Below are positions 13,701 to 25,709 of a stretch of DNA of 64,000 nt, one piece after another. The translations under genes and the position numbers were made by a program. The DNA comes from Nymphaea colorata. Its lineage: Eukaryota > Streptophyta > Magnoliopsida > Nymphaeales > Nymphaeaceae. The stretch covers positions 13,283,289 to 13,347,288 of the forward strand of contig NC_045146.1 of assembly GCF_008831285.2 (NCBI RefSeq), in the 5' to 3' direction. Under the pieces are notes generated by a model, which saw only the letters and a program-made list of their open reading frames with translations, ran no database searches and was not told the DNA's origin. Numbering within the stretch: position 1 is the first letter of the stretch; every line of letters starts with the position of its first letter.

Positions 13701-16700
13701 TCCACAGCCCTCTCTGCTCGAGTCGGACGTCGTAAAGACAAACTGGCAGTAATTTCATCATTTGAAGATCCAATTTCATCCATGTGACGACGAAGAACTG
13801 ATTCTGGAAGGATTTTCCTTTCAAGCCATAACCTCAAAACCTACCAAAAATAGAGGACAGCATTTAGAATCCAAGTAAAAAGAGGACATGATAATCACAT
13901 CTCCAAGGGCAAAAAATGATCACCTTCAGGCATTGACGACGATTTTCACGTGCAGAAGCTCCAGGTGGAGCAGCAGCACCTAAAAGTCGTGGAAGAGCTG
14001 CCTGTACTGTTGGAATGTATGAAGCCCCTGCAATACCTGGAACAACCTCCTACTTTATAAACCAATGAAAATTGACAGATGCATTTAACAGGGATAATGT
14101 TGCTGTTTATCCATGAAATATAAAGCCAAGCATGCTGAGATGTGTATCATAAGTGGTCAAAATATTGCCAGTCAGGACCTACATGAAGAAGCCCAACAAA
14201 GGCCTACTCATTGCCTAAGAACTGGTCAATGTAATTTGGGACCCAAAAACAAATTTAAATTGTTAATTCATAAGTTCCAATTTTAGCTTAAAAAAATTAA
14301 ATGCAATTGAGAAAAATTAATGAGACACTAAAGCCATTGAAGGTGACCTCTATCAACAAAAGCAAAAAGACAATAAGAAGCCTAAGCACCCCTCGTCTAG
14401 CAGTCACTCAAGGTCTTAGGCAGAGATAGGGAGTTGACTTGCATCTAAAGACCCTAGATGGCCTAACCAGTGCCTAAGCAGGGGCTTGTGACTGCCCTCA
14501 GGTATTGGATGATGGCATTGGAGCCTGCATCTGCCATACATAAATTACTTGGCTACAAATGCTTCACAAAGCTTAAATGCCCTTCAGAGGGTTTCACAGC
14601 TTGATATCCAGGGTACACGTCCTTTTTGCTTCCAAGGTCAAAGTAGGAATTAGGCACAGTTTCCAAGTGACAAAGGTAGCACAGAAAAGCAAATCTGGTG
14701 CTCTTTGAAAATGTCAACGCATAGTACACCATGCATTTTTCATTTACAGCAAGTTTGTTTCATGCCCATCTCAGTTCGTACATATTAAATTCCTTTGTCA
14801 AAACCAACCATGTAAACAAGTACCATAAGGCCTAAAACTAAACATTCAAGACAGAACTGAAGACCCTTTTGACTTCATGATGCACAATCTGAATAGAAAA
14901 ATTGCAGTACTGTTTGTAGTGTCCTGCATCAAAATGTTACTGTTGTTTGAAATAATAAAACTTAAACAACATTGCAATAGAAAACCGATATTTTGGAAAC
15001 AGTGACAACATATTAGCGAGACTTGTCAGTTCACACTTTACAGAAATATAAGTGGATGGCATATGTTTATCTCTCATAGGAAAAATATTTTACAAAACCA
15101 ACCTCAAGAACACCAAGATCAATACCTCTCTGACTGTGTGAGCATTGTGTGATTGAATCAACAAGAAAGAACAAGTCAACTCTTCGATGAAAGCTAGCCT
15201 CAGTTTCCAACTTCCGAATAAGAATATCCACAACCTGCACATAACACAGACACAAAGTTCTCAACTTCTGCCATAATGCAATACGTTATGGTAAAGCTAG
15301 TGCCAGTAAAGATTTGAAGTCCTAACAGTCAACATTGACAGCCCAAATATACAAAGTTACAATCCAAAACAAAGGGACTCATTAAGTCTGTAAATTCCAG
15401 TTAATAAGGCAAGTGCGACAAAAAATAAGTGTAATGTAAGAACATCAGCATCCATATAAGTGCAAATTAGTCCAACTTACTTCTCCTGCAATCCCATACT
15501 TGGCACAATCAATTGCAAGACGAGTAGCTCGGCCAATACTATCTTTTGTTCTAGATAGTGTTTCCACCATCCCCTCGAAAGCATCACGAGCAACAGCTGC
15601 TTCAGTTCCACCACTCAATGACCCCTCGATTCCTCTGTTTTCTGACCCAATTTTAGTTTCTTCATATTCTTTTAAGTCCGTCTGCTGTGGTAGTATGAAC
15701 TGATGGGCATGATTTGATGGTGATGTAACCGATGAATGGGGAATAAATCCCTTTGAATTGTCCTGCACACCATTGCTCAAATGAAAAGGCTGAAATGAAG
15801 GAAGAGGACTGAAAGCCTTCCCCTGTACAGGGGTGGTGGACATAATAGCAGGGACAGAAACATCAAATTCATCATGCAAAAAAGACTGAGGACGAGACTG
15901 CCGCCTCTTAGCCTGAGCAGCTGCAATAAGGTTTCTCATGGATGGAGATGATTCTGCAGCCCTTATTTCTATGGTTGAATTGCCAGCTATAAACTCCTTT
16001 GCCAATTCAAGATTTCTGCAAGTAATAACCAAAATAAATAAATAAATAAAAACAAAATGGGAACCAGGACAACAACTGCATCAATGACAATCCAATAACT
16101 CAACAGCAATTTTTGCTCACCGTTCTTTAGTCAGACCATCTCTCTCAGCATTGTGCTCTGTAGAAACTGCTGTCTTGGACCTATTCTCAACTCGCAAACT
16201 AGCTTTTTGGGAAAATTTCAACTTTTCAGATGATGAGTCAACCTTATTTCTTTGTGGAGTAGTAGAATGCCCACGGCTTAAGCTTTCTGGATCCTGGTAG
16301 GAAGTTCTATAAGATGCAGACAGAGATTTCTTCACCGTTGGAGAACCTAATGGCTTAGCATGTGATTTGTTAATTTTCTGATCAAGTGGCTTAGTTGCAG
16401 GTTTGACGTGTCCTACCAAGGTATTTGGAGAAGGCGATGGTGAGTTTGAGGGTCTTGAAGATGATTTAGATTCTAAAACAGCAGCCTTAACCCTCTTTTG
16501 TTCAACTTGCTTAGGACTAAATAAAGGCCCCTTTGTAGGTCCATCCGGTGATACCATAGCGCCGAATGATGTCTGTGAATCATCAGCTGAGTTTGGATTT
16601 TCACCCTTGATGTTACTGGTCTTCAATGACTTGTCAGAATTTTCTGATTGCACACAAGCAGTCTGAAGAGTATCAGCAATTGCTTCAGAAGATGTATGAG

Positions 16701-19700
16701 GAAGACTTGTAGTGTCATTATTAACAACTTTCTTGCATTCCCTATTATCATCAACAGCAACAAAAGAAGCTTCCCTGTCATCAGCTCCAGAGGCAAGAGA
16801 TGCATCATTCTCTACTTGCATGGAGGGAATGCTTTTGGCCAAATTTGGGCTTCCCGCATGTACATCAACATCGCTATCAGCAACAGCAGTTGACATGGCT
16901 TCTAGTGCACGACGCCGTCGCTTTGTCAAGGGAAGAATATCTTCATCACCTGAAGAATGGCCTCCACCTTTGCATGTATTAGATTTCAAAGCTGCAACAG
17001 TACTTAAGTTTTCAGAACCTATAACAAGCTCACCTTTCTTGTTAATCGCTACATTTGGAGAAGTGCTGAACTTATCATTTCTGCCAACTAATGCTGATTC
17101 GTCAGCAATGTCATCATCCACCTCTGTGATTCTTAATCTCTTGACTGGACGAACCTTTTCATCCACATCTATAATGCCTTTCCCTCCTACTTTAGTGTTT
17201 CTCTTTTGATCCTTTGATAACAATGCCTGACTGTTTTTTCTGTCCTCCAAGTGATCAAAAGCTTCCTTACTAGGATCCCTCACATTCAGCAGATTCTCTG
17301 TTCCTTTCTTATCGTCTGTATCAACTTTCTTGTTATCCTTCAAAGAACTCTTCGACTTTTTTGAACCTATTAGATCCGCATCTGATGTTGAAGATGGTTC
17401 ATGCATCCTATCAGAGGAGGATCCTTTATGTAGCATGCCATGGGCTTCTTCTTTCAAATGCTTTGATAGTGTGTGTCTAGAACTCACATGGTCTTTAAGT
17501 TCTGTTTTGGGAGATCCAACAGCCTTTCCCTTTACCTCAACAGATGTCTCAACTTTTACTTTAGACACATGGATTCCTTTCCTAGTTCCACGAGAAGTAA
17601 AAGGCTTCAAAGAAATGGATTTCATCACAGGTGATGATGCTGTATGTTCCTTGTTATCAGGATCAGATGTGTCAGAAACACCAGGACTTCTATCACTAAC
17701 TTCTGCACTTCCATTTTTAATCTTACTGTGGTCATGATCTGGAGAAATTGCCCTGGGAGATACCACACCCTTTTTTTGTGCACGAGAGGCTCTATTTGCT
17801 GCTTTAGCTTTTCTCTTGACGGATAAAAAAGGAGATCTATGTCTTTCAACAGACCCCAGAGGCCCATCCTTACCATCCAAAGATGTCGAACGACTCAGAG
17901 AACAGCGTTCTAACCCATGAGCACCATCTGGAGACTTATTAGGAGTAACAGTTTCATCGATTTGCTCCTTGGGATAACTTTCCAAATTATCATCCCTTGC
18001 TACAGACGAGTTATGACCTTCCACACTCGTCATATCTTTGGCATGTCCAATTTGAGGTGGATGTTGCTTAAGTGGTCCATCAGCATACCCTTCTGGACAC
18101 ACCTTTTTCTGCTGCAATGCTTCAAATGCCTCACAGATCTCTTTTACTGCTCGTGAGAAGTCCTTGACAGTTTTTCCCTGACATCTAGCTAGCAACTTGT
18201 TCTTACACTCAACAGTGAATGCTTGAATATCAGCAGGGGCTACAAATGCACTGTATCAGAAACCAGATAAAGCCAAATCAACATAGATATCATGCTCAAA
18301 TGCCTGCATCCATTTCCTTGTAAATTGCAAACACATAGTAAAGCATGTAAACTATGTCTTACGGCTGAACAAAGGGAAGGTATTAAGTAAATATTCCACG
18401 GAAAGAATTCATGGAGAAGTACTGATAACATATAACACTAGCGCGTAGCAGTCAGCTTGCATCAAAGTCAACTCTTACAAGCACAAGTGCAATTAACTGT
18501 ATGCCCCCTGGCTGCTGATTGAATTTGGTGAAACAGTGCAGCATCCACACCAGTCCAATGCTGGTGCAACACAGACACAGTGACCTCCTAAACGTTCCAT
18601 GTAAGATAGTTGGTAAAATCATTAATGAACTTCTCTCTCTTTCTCTCTCTCTCTCTTTCTCTCTCCCCCGCTCCCTCTCCCTCTCCCTTTCCCAATCTGC
18701 AAGCACTAGCCTGACAGTAACCGACCACCCCATGGGTTTCAAACATGTGAAATGTCATATTCGGAAACAGTCACAAATTTGCCAAAACAAAACAAGCAGA
18801 ATACTCATGGTCATCTTCTAAACAGAAATTTGAAAGTGTTTGTTTATGAAGATAACTAGCTCAAACAACACCAGAATAGAGCGACCCTATCAACCACCAA
18901 TAAACCCGAAGACACATTTACATAAGGAATATGATGTACTCTTGAGATAGACGGCAATAAGCTTAATGACTGCTGAGGATAAAGTTTCAAACATCAAAAT
19001 TTTCCAAAGTAATCAAAAAAATCACCTAGAAAACATAAATAAGTAATAACAAAATTAAATACAATAGTCAATAGAGGAAAACCAACCACAATTTTTCAAA
19101 ATCCAAACACTAATAAATTGGAACTTATGCAATCATAACTATTAGATAAGTGCACATGATTGTTGATTTTTCATATGCAATTTGATCATTATCAAGGAAA
19201 TATTGTGCATAACAGTATAAGCTTATAAGGGTACTTGTGCTAAATATAAGTATATAAGAACATGGAGGATCTTTATTTGAAAACTGAACACATTTTTACT
19301 TACTTTCATTTTGTTTTTCAATTTTATCATTTTAAATGCTATTTACTTACACAACATCAGACACATAAATTCAGAAACTTAACCTAATCATGAAGAAACG
19401 CTAACCATGACAGAACCTAGGGGTGTAGGCTATTAGAATGTATAAATGTACCGCACAAAATACCAAACATTTGCAATTGGAATGACAAATTTGTTAACAA
19501 AAATCCAACTGAAATAAACAGATATATAAGAAATGCATATGCATCAGAATGCATAAGCAGTTATGGCTTTCTTGCTATAACCTTGCACAACAAGACAGAA
19601 AATGATACATCAATAAAAGTTTGATAACCTCTATATGCGTGTAAATAATCAATTTTGAAATGTAAAATATAGTCTAATGCATATTATTACTTAGATAACA

Positions 19701-21995
19701 ACTTTTGAAGTGTTAAATAATAGTCTAATTCTAATGTGTCTATTACTTAGATAACAATGGGATATATGAAGGTAGATTAAAATCATAAATTCATAAAGGC
19801 TCATGTATCACTGCAATATCATTAGGTAAAACTTAAAAAGTAAGTTATACACTGAGATGCATGTCATAAAAACAATTAGATCAGCATGTGAGTTATCATT
19901 TATATTGCTTGCAACAGCATTTTGCTTTTAACATAACCAAAATTTCAAAATAATAATTGTGCTGACCTTTGATAACAAATACATGACAAAATCTGATGAT
20001 GTAAAACAAAAGTCTAATGTATGTTGGACAGACAATGTAGATCAAAATCATAAGTTTATAATATGACTTGTGTACATTGCAATCAATACTTAGGTAAAAT
20101 GAAAGCCACCCATTGACATGCAGATCATGTAAACAATTAGAGTCGCAAACATAAGCAACAACATTATCATTTTTAACGTAACCAATATCTCAAGATAATA
20201 AATCGTATTGATCTTTGAAAATACATAATGTAGTTAAATAGTCCAGTGCAGTTACTAAGATCGTAGTATTGTAGAACATGCAATTGACAATGTAGATCAA
20301 AACCATAAATTTGTAAAAGGACTCATGTGCGATTGTAATCTATCATTAGGTAAAAGACTAAGTTACGAACTGACATACAGATCATGTAAATAATTAGAGT
20401 AGCATTGATATTGATCGCGACAACATGATCATTTTAACATAAAAAACATGTTGAAATCATAAATTGTATTGACCTTTCGTAATACATGTAAAATATGAAG
20501 GAACCTTTACAATGCAACAATCCTCTATTCAGGAAAAATAACCAGGGGTCAAAAAGAAAAGACAAAAGCATAATAAGAAGTGCATGAAGAAACTATCACA
20601 GAAACCTAGATGGCTATGATTTGATCAAAAGAGGCCAACTATGATAACTGATCACATCATTGATGTCATGATAGTAACACTTCACCTGGCAGGTGCATCC
20701 CACATTTGAGACATCAGAATTACCAAAGTAGATACTTCATGAACATGGCCGAACGCAAGGGCTTGTAGTCAGCAAGTCATTGGTTAAAACCTCAGTGGTG
20801 CCAGACCCTTGCAAAAGAAAATGCATGCCAAAACAATGTGGGTGGAGGAATGGCCTCGGGGTTTAAGTATTCTAATTCTGGTGAAATGGTGTATCATGTA
20901 CCAAGTGTTTCTGTGTTGTATCTGCATTTGCATCCACGTTCATGTGATATCACGGGTCAACCTGATTTGAGTTCAAGAAAACCCTAGCTAATGATATCAG
21001 AAACATGCTATATAGAAAAATGAATTAATCCACAATACAATAAGAAATCGGGGCCTAGAATTTGCACACAAACTAATGTGCACAGTACACTGCTGTCATC
21101 TTAAGCACGGAAAGGAACTGACGGATCAGCTCATTTCAAATAAATATTCACAAGGATAATGTAGGCCTTTCCCTTAGATTCTTCACGATTTTTTTTTTTT
21201 TTTGCAACGTCACATTTCAATTGCAGGCTAAGCATATACTGCAACAATAACAAACAGAAGATCGCTCGGAGAGAATACGCTCAACGATGTCAACCTAAAA
21301 AAAAATAGAAAGGTCCCAAAAGAAAATCAACTTACATTTCAGCAGTGCCAAAGAACTGAACAAAGTATTTCTTGGGATCCGGCGGCCGACTCCAGTCCTC
21401 AGGTTTGCTTATCTATATCAGAACCGAAAAGGTATATAAAAGTGTTGCAGTAAGGTTTCATTGTGAATCAATCACAAAAAGGAAAATGTAGAAAGCAGAA
21501 AAGCATTGATTCCTCTAAGGTACAAGTACAACCTAGAACTAACAAAAATAAGCTTAACAACAAAAAAATGCAACCTTATAGCATCCAGATGAATAAAACC
21601 CAAAATTCGTCGCATAATCCAATTTATTAAAAGGGAAAAAGTGGGTTGAAAATCGAAAGTGAAAACAAAGAAAAAAGATATCCAAAAGAACTTATCATAT
21701 GGAACAAACATAACCATGCCCATTGCGCACCATTTCCTGCCTATTACCTCATTCATCAACAGTTTCAAAATGAACATCCATCAGATATCCGTAATATGAC
21801 CTTTAAGCGGAAAAAAAAAATCCCAGAGTTGATGAAAAAAAACGAAACAAAAGCAGCATATCAGCAGTGAAATCTAAGGAGTACCTTTGCAGGCCACGCC
21901 GGAAACCCCTTAACCTTGGCGAGGACGAGATCCCCCAGGCTCAATTGGCTCTGCTCCTTGGCTCTGTTGGCTCCTCTCTTCCGCCCCCCCGCCAT
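10771..21995 (-). CDS. HUA2-like: HUA2-like (ENHANCER OF AG-4 2 family) PWWP/CID nuclear protein
   Basis: Eleven coding exons join in phase to 1539 aa: 21885-21995, 21336-21412, 16121-18250, 15481-16015, 15126-15234, 13924-14036, 13653-13840, 11884-12451, 11179-11791, 10972-11067, 10771-10850. The start is MAGGRKRGANRAK, just before the PWWP domain (LGDLVLAKVKGFPAWPAK, then WSRPPDPKKYFVQFFGT, residues about 20-75). Exon 3 encodes a long, charged, Ser/Lys-rich middle with basic patches. The RPR/CID-like region (about 910-1060) has RDAFEGMVETLSRTKDSIGR, DLFFLVDSITQCSHSQRG and VLRLWLERKILPES. NATFQLPGFLS and two polyproline blocks follow, and the protein ends FNCWRPM. HUA2 family proteins act in the nucleus on mRNA processing of floral and flowering-time genes such as AGAMOUS and FLC in Arabidopsis; that role here is inferred from family. 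Arabidopsis HUA2 is about 1.39 kaa, so this is slightly long. Which HUA2/HULK paralogue it represents is not resolved. Confidence 0.95.
11447..11510 (-). repeat. Proline/His-Pro coding microsatellite in HUA2 exon 9
   Basis: GGA/GGT-rich triplet and hexamer repeats on the plus strand encode a run of 15 prolines followed by alternating His-Pro in the HUA2-like protein. Such tracts are prone to length change. The frame is preserved here. Confidence 0.85.
11985..12115 (-). repeat. Polyproline coding tract in HUA2 exon 8
   Basis: A low-complexity GGT/GGC/GGA region encodes proline-rich blocks interrupted by Ser, Leu and Thr, with an uninterrupted stretch of 15 prolines. Proline-rich C-termini are normal for HUA2 family proteins. 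Confidence 0.85.
18631..18690. repeat. CT-rich microsatellite in HUA2 intron 2
   Basis: Imperfect CT/TTCTC run of about 60 bp passing into CCCTCTCC repeats. Confidence 0.95.
19776..20495. repeat. Three diverged tandem units in HUA2 intron 2
   Basis: Units begin at 19776, 20041 and 20296, about 255-265 bp each with the third shortened. Each starts with ATYAAAAYCATAA and keeps in order a CATTAGGTAAAA-type block, a GACATGCAGATCATGTAAA-type block, an AACAATTAGA block, a TTTTAACRTAACCAA block and a TGACCTTTG block. The tail of a fourth, upstream unit seems present at about 19650-19775. The copies differ by many substitutions, so the duplication is old. Confidence 0.85.
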
Positions 21996-22003
21996 GGGGA
22001 GAA

Positions 22004-22044
22004 AAACCCTAGCCCGGCCTCCCTCCGGTGGAAGGAAACCCTAG
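22004..22044 (-). promoter_or_regulatory. Two telo-box motifs in the HUA2 5' untranslated region
   Basis: AAACCCTAG occurs on the plus strand at 22004-22012 and 22036-22044, just upstream of the HUA2-like start codon, and reads CTAGGGTTT in the gene's orientation. This telo-box sequence is frequent near the transcription start of plant growth-related and nuclear-factor genes. Function here is inferred from position only. Confidence 0.5.
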
Positions 22045-24195
22045 AACCACTAGAAGAGCAATGGCGACGATCGAGAGCTGGAATGGTCCGCTGTTGCCAG
22101 ATAAAGCAGTCTCGTGTAGAGTTTTCGGGAGTCCAAAGCCCTTACGCCTGCCCTCGGACGATAGATACTGGCGCGGACGTCGAATTCCGGTGATAGGGAG
22201 CGGCGGTGGCCAGGGCGCTTATGATTCGGCCTGATTTTTTCTTCTATTTTTTCCCTCTATTTTTCCCACCATTTCTTTTTTTTTTTTTTTTTTTCTCCTT
22301 GCACGCTCAAGGGAGAAAGAAGAGGAGGGAGAATGAAGTCCCTGCTTAAATAGTTTCTCAGACTATTAACCGTGGTTAAAATGTTAACCGCAGTTCAGAA
22401 CGGACCGCGGCGGTTTAAGTCGGTCCTCCATGAGACGGTTCTTGGCTTCGGTTCCTCTCCAGTGCCCAGATATCGCCGTCCTATTGATAATGCTTGTGCG
22501 ATGCTTATTCGCGCTATCTTAATTAATGAATCAGTGCCGTTTTAGATCCAAAACTGGATTCAAAAACAGTTGTAGCTTTGTAATTCAGTATCTCAAATCG
22601 AAGCTGCAATTAGATTTATAGGATAATGATAATTCACCTAAATTAAAATGTTTTATCGACAAAAGATACTGGCCTGATTATTTGAGATATTTAACAAATA
22701 AAGATACACACGAGAGTTCTATGTTGTTGTGTGAACACTGTTATCAATTTGTTAAAATTTAAATTTTTGTCACTAAAAAACATTTGTTCTACGAACATTA
22801 GGAGCGATTGTGATGAACTAGCGGTTTATTAAGTTTTTAGCAACTATTTATGACTTTTTTAGCATATTTTTTTGCGGTGTTTTTAGCAACTGTTTATGGT
22901 GCTTTTAGCTTCTTCTTTTTTGTCGTCCCACACATGGTAGTATAAAACCTCTCTCCGGATGGCCGGAAAAATCTATGTCTCTCTCTATATATATATATAT
23001 GTATATCAACAAAAAGTTATCAAATGTGTTACCCAAAATATCGAAAAATTCATATGTCCAATCACATTAAATACCTGTAAAAAACGAAACAAAGTATTTC
23101 ATAAAGGTAAAGCAAGTTTTGTACTACGTTAGTAACCATAAGCACGCTGTCGTGGTGCTTTTCTGACCTTATTATTATAAATTAAAACCATAATATGTTG
23201 TGTCATGTTTCTATCTCTCAGCCACCGTCTCAAGAAAACCTGAAGAAAAATAAGAAGAAGAAAGTATGCAAAGATTTTTTATGTAGCTTGAAGACCAAAG
23301 TTCTCCTATGTCCATGGCCGCATTAGGTTTTTCAATAACTCATGATAGAAAATACAATAGATAGCACTCCCATTGAACATGGATATTGGAGCAACAATGC
23401 AAAACAAATAATTTTTGTTTGTTAACACAATTTCATAATATGTGCTTCAAAAACCATCATAATTGTGCTTCAAAAAAGATGAAAAATTCTAAATTGTAGA
23501 ATCATAATTCCAAACTATGAAATTCCATAATAATTTTTTTTTGTTTGTTAACACAGTTTTATTTCATAACAAATGAGAATTTTCCTTGTAGAATTCCACA
23601 TATCCGACCTGATCAAACACCCTACAAATCCGATTATCTTTGAACAAAAGACTTTGTTCAGACGGATCGACGTATGGTCATTATACAACAACCTCATATT
23701 TTGTCAATTACTATCATGTTGCTTCTCAAAAAAAATTATCAATAATATAATGTGTCTTCTAATGTGCTTTATCGTATTTTAATAGTATTTTGCCGGAAAA
23801 CGTACTTTATTAAAATCTGGCATGATTTTTTTTTATCTGATATTTCATTTTGGTCTAGGAAATGCAGTAGATTCAGACTTGTCATATCAACCTTTGCTCT
23901 GGCGTATGCCGGGCGCTCTGACTAGTTTATTGATGTGAATCGGTTTTTCATGCGGATGTTGAGCACAGATTCATGCTTCCTTCACCACGTTTTAGATCCA
24001 ACATCCACCCCAATATCTGCAATTAGATCCAGATTACTCAGACGAACCTTATCTGGACAAAAGGGATCGCCCGCTTAGCGGATCAGATTGGGTGGGGCAC
24101 CCACTCCGTCCAAGCATCTGTGCGTCTTCTGGTTCGTCTTCCCATCTCCGCAGGACTCAGAGGGGGTGAGAGAGAGAGGGCGGCATAGTACTGGT
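22045..24195. other. Intergenic region between divergent HUA2-like and LPA2-like genes
   Basis: This should contain both promoters, since the genes point away from each other. GC-rich sequence near 22045-22220 is probably HUA2 leader. A T run lies at 22270-22294. Short direct repeats with TTTTTAGCAACT occur near 22833 and 22899, and two copies of a TTTGTTTGTTAACACA block sit near 23417 and 23541. A TA run is at 22988-23000. I see no gene. Confidence 0.55.
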
Positions 24196-25709
24196 ATGAG
24201 CGCGAGCGTGAGTCTCGCAGGCGCGTTGCCGGCCGCGGCGAGTGGAAGCCGTCGACGTATCCCTCGCTTTTCTTCGCTACCTTTCAACCGATGCCTCCGT
24301 TCTTTCACATCTTCTACTTCCAGAAACGCCAATGTGGTGCGAGCTACGACGGCGGGTGAGGACGGCCGGGACGGAGCCCCAAAGGCACCACCATCGTCAT
24401 CCGCCGCCGCTGCGTCTCCCAAGGGAGAGAGCATTGGCGGGGTTGGATTCGGCAGTGGCGGAAGCGGCGGTGATGGAGGCAAAGGCAGCAGGAAGAGGAG
24501 GGTCGTCCGACGGACGCCAGTGCAGAAGCCGCTGATTCAGTCGGCGGCAACGGCAACGGCGACGGCAACGGAGAAGGATGATGGTGGTGCATTGCCCGAA
24601 CAAGAAAAGGCATTCATCCTCGTCTGGCTCGGTCTCGGCCTTCTTATACTCGTTGAAGGCATTGCTCTAGCGGCCTCAGGTATTGCCTCAATTCTCAACT
24701 ATAAATTACTTGGAAAAATCTCTATCCAATGCAAAAGAGTTGGGAAGGGGAAAGATGGAGAATCCCCTATTAAGAGTTTCTTTAAGCCAATTTTTGGCAG
24801 GCTTGTGTGCTTAGGGCGGCTGTAGAAGTTATTCTCTCTCTTTTGCTGCACAATTTTGTTGACCATGAATCGCAGGGAGGTACGCTGCTGTTCGTAGAGC
24901 CTGCCAAGTATCCAAAGGCATATGTTTATATCTCCTAGGAATAACTTTACAAAAGCAAACTCATCGTCATCGCGTTTATTCGATTGGAAAATGGGAGATG
25001 GTTAAATGATTTCAAAATCGAATAGTTACATACATTTTTATATCATTTCAACTATACAATTCATGGCACTAACCAGGTTGTTTATTTTCCTGTCATTTTC
25101 ATGATTTGGTGGGTAATCTTCTTCAATTGATAGTTGATCCCCTAATGTTTGAGGCTGCTTGTCAAGATTCAGGGCTTCAATTCCCCCCTTTCATGTCCCT
25201 GCAAAAATATATGGTTTACTCAGACGGCCTTTTGAATCACTTTAATTTGATTAAAGTGCTTGGCGTATCATCTATTAACATGTGATCGGGCATTTCTTTC
25301 TGGGCCAGCGGGTTGTGATCTCACAATTCTTAGTACCGATACCCTCTTTTCTGTATGTAGCAAATGGGATGAATGCTGATGCATGATTGTGACTTAAAGT
25401 CTCGATGAAGGAGAAGCAACAAATCTTAGCCCAATATTTCGGGTGCTTATTGCAACATTTGATGAAGCTCCTGGAAGAACGCATCGTATAGTCTTCTATG
25501 TTAACAGTTACGCTAAAGCTTTCAGAAGAAAAAACAGTATCTGAAGCACGTTTCCGTTTTGTTTTGCAGGTTTCTTACCTGACGAATGGGACAACTTATT
25601 TGTAAAATATTTGTACCCATCGTTCACTCCAACAGTTGTCTTGTTTCTAGGTGGGACTGTTGCATATGGAGTTTTCAAGTATCTGAAGGCAGGACAGAGT
25701 AAAAGTTAG
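24196..25709 (+). CDS. LPA2: LPA2-like chloroplast photosystem II assembly protein
   Basis: Two exons, 24196-24679 and 25570-25709, join in phase (a Gly codon split G|GT) to 207 aa. The first ~50 residues are Ser/Arg/Ala-rich with few acids, like a plastid transit peptide. A Gly/Ser-rich linker and a basic stretch (SRKRRVVRRTPVQK) follow. The conserved end has EQEKAFILVWLGLGLLILVEG, a membrane segment at about 138-160, then FLPDEWDNLFVKYLYPSFTP and a second membrane segment at about 180-200 ending KYLKAGQSKS. This matches the LOW PSII ACCUMULATION 2 family, thylakoid proteins needed for efficient PSII assembly in Arabidopsis. The Met at 24196 is preferred over an in-frame Met at 24088 because it begins a typical transit peptide. 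The frame reading on past 24679 is intron. Confidence 0.87.

Larger units (their letters stand above)
18251..21335 (-). other. HUA2 intron 2 (3.1 kb) with repeats
   Basis: This long intron separates the PWWP exon pair from the large exon 3. It is strongly AT-rich. It contains a CT-rich microsatellite at 18631-18690, a triplicated unit at 19776-20495 and a T run at 21190-21204. No open frame resembling a gene is present. Confidence 0.8.

Noticed and set aside
16403..17737. Plus-strand frames opposite HUA2 exon 3
   Set aside because: Antisense to a confirmed coding exon; Ser/Phe-rich composition reflects the complementary strand.
24075..24613. Long minus-strand frames opposite LPA2 exon 1
   Set aside because: They are proline-rich antisense shadows of a GC-rich exon and have no family signature.
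24680..24825. Read-through of the LPA2 first exon to a 245-aa frame ending at 24825
   Set aside because: The family sequence continues as FLPDEW at 25570 after a phase-1 GT-AG intron, and the residues past 24679 do not match the family.
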